From positions 1 to 14,988 of the forward strand of contig CABQHT010000046.1 in NCBI GenBank assembly GCA_902464035.1: a DNA stretch of 14,988 bases, read 5' to 3'. How positions within the stretch are numbered: the first letter of the stretch is position 1; each line of letters begins with the position of its first letter. The notes beneath the pieces are model-generated. The model saw nothing but the letters and a program-made list of their open reading frames with translations, had not been told where the DNA came from and did not search any database. This DNA is from an uncultured Collinsella sp. GTDB lineage: Bacteria > Actinomycetota > Coriobacteriia > Coriobacteriales > Coriobacteriaceae. Shown here piece after piece: positions 14,334 through 14,988 of the stretch. The position numbers were made by a program, and so were the translations under genes.

Positions 14334-14441
14334 CAACGGTTGGAGAGCGCATCGTGTGTTCGTCGTGGACTGCCGGGCAGCTTGGTTGCGCCCGTCGGTC
14401 GCATTGCGGCGAACGCTTTCACCCGGATCGAAAGGACCACC

Positions 14442-14876
14442 ATGGAACAGCACACCGATTGCTCGTACTGCATGTGCGGGACCGACAACACGCTCGTCGA
14501 TGCCTTTGGCGTCCCCATGCTCGACCTGCCCGCCAGCAAGCTCATCTTGTTTAAGGAGCAGAGCCACAAGGGTCGCGTAATCGTGGCCTCCAAGCAGCAC
14601 GTCGACGACATCTCCTGCATGTCCGAGGAGGACGCCGCCGCCTTTATGGCCGATGTCCGCCACGTCGCCGCCGCGCTGCACAAGGCGTTCAACCCCGACA
14701 AGATCAACTTTGGTGCTTATGGCGACACCATGCATCACCTGCATGTGCATATCGTCCCCAAGTACAAGGATGACCCGTTTGAGTTTGGCGATGTGTTCGC
14801 CATGAATCCCGGTCGCGTCACGCTCGAGCCGGCTCAGTACGACGAAATCGCCCAGGCAATTATCGCCAACCTGTAA
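14442..14876 (+). CDS. HIT-family nucleotide hydrolase/transferase
   Basis: The 144-residue protein carries the histidine triad HLHVHIV at 99-105, with His99, His101 and His103; the middle one is the expected nucleophile. The N terminus has CSYCMC (Cys7, Cys10, Cys12), a possible zinc site of the kind seen in some HIT proteins. Known members cleave nucleoside phosphoramidates or Ap4A-type dinucleotides in the cytoplasm. The ATG at 14442 is chosen for GAAAGGA upstream and because residues before it look unlike the family. The gene stands alone, with two operator-like palindromes upstream and a palindromic repeat 21 bp after its stop. Which nucleotide it uses is not readable. Confidence 0.92.
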   Translation: MEQHTDCSYCMCGTDNTLVDAFGVPMLDLPASKLILFKEQSHKGRVIVASKQHVDDISCMSEEDAAAFMADVRHVAAALHKAFNPDKINFGAYGDTMHHLHVHIVPKYKDDPFEFGDVFAMNPGRVTLEPAQYDEIAQAIIANL

Positions 14877-14897
14877 AACCCTTAGTCCCTCATAGGC

Positions 14898-14958
14898 TGC
14901 GGTGAAATACGGACTGTTTAGCGGCTCCAGCGTCGCCATCAGTCCCTATTTCACCGCA
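14898..14958. repeat. 61-bp dispersed palindromic repeat, family 2, copy A
   Basis: TGCGGTGAAATACGGACTG (14898-14916) and CAGTCCCTATTTCACCGCA (14940-14958) pair at 18 of 19 positions around 23 nt. The arms can be extended outward to about 14892 and 14964 with two further mismatches. The copy at 6587-6647 has the same length and end sequences. It lies after the HIT stop codon but has no T run, so it is not a typical terminator. Confidence 0.82.
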
Positions 14959-14988
14959 ACTTATAGTGGGCCTGGGGTGCCAATTTGG

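Larger units (their letters stand above)
13951..14441. other. 491-bp divergent intergenic region between the membrane-protein and HIT genes
   Basis: No gene is supported. It contains the minus-strand leader with several stems (13979-14183), a minus-strand promoter with a LacI-like palindrome (14192-14245), a central 16-bp palindrome (14262-14277), a second LacI-like palindrome on the HIT side (14320-14333) and about 110 nt before the HIT start with nothing recognisable. An in-frame ATG at 14304 would add 46 residues to the HIT protein, but it lacks a ribosome site. Confidence 0.6.

Noticed and set aside
14304..14441. 46-residue N-terminal extension of the HIT protein
   Set aside because: There is no ribosome site at 14304, the stretch runs over the operator-like palindrome, and the HIT family begins near the ATG at 14442.

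Overview
The window is about 15 kb of G+C-rich bacterial chromosome with dense coding, clear purine-rich ribosome sites and strong third-position G/C bias. Gene content and style suggest an anaerobic gut actinobacterium of the Coriobacteriia, most likely Collinsella-like. This placement is inference from style, with no marker gene to prove it. No rRNA, tRNA, CRISPR array, insertion sequence or prophage gene was seen.

Layout. (1) 1-1503: the 3' part of an Old-Yellow-Enzyme type flavin/Fe-S oxidoreductase, cut by the window edge. (2) 1847-5681: a tight plus-strand operon with a PTS-controlled PRD regulator, a separate fructose-type EIIA and a fused EIIBC permease. (3) 5919-8362 on the minus strand: a FadR-type GntR regulator, then a KduD/DhuD-like dehydrogenase and a long RpiB-family isomerase resembling streptococcal DhuI. 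(4) 8596-11815 on the plus strand, divergent from the regulator: a GntP-family sugar-acid permease and a YjhG/YagF-like sugar-acid dehydratase, closed by a strong terminator. (5) 12065-13156 minus: an ORC/Cdc6-like AAA ATPase preceded by a seven-copy 10-bp tandem repeat. (6) 13270-13950 minus: a YczE/YitT-type membrane protein with a long structured leader. (7) 14442-14876 plus: a HIT-family hydrolase.

The central theme is sugar-acid catabolism. GntP would import an aldonate, and the dehydratase would convert it to a 2-keto-3-deoxy acid. The RpiB-like isomerase and the SDR match the two enzymes that turn 4-deoxy-5-keto uronate (from unsaturated uronic acids) into 2-keto-3-deoxygluconate. Both routes would converge on KDG, but KDG kinase and KDPG aldolase are not in the window. 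The PTS operon has no sugar-phosphate kinase beside it, so its substrate is open.

The regulatory DNA is the most unusual part. Three promoter regions (PRD operon, SDR operon, gntP/gntR) each carry two direct copies of a CGTTCRC-type word exactly 21 bp apart, pointing toward the gene. The gntP promoter also sits inside a perfect 13-bp inverted repeat. The last intergenic region holds LacI-like palindromes and a complex leader RNA. Two families of dispersed palindromic repeats (63 bp and 61 bp) occur twice each between genes.
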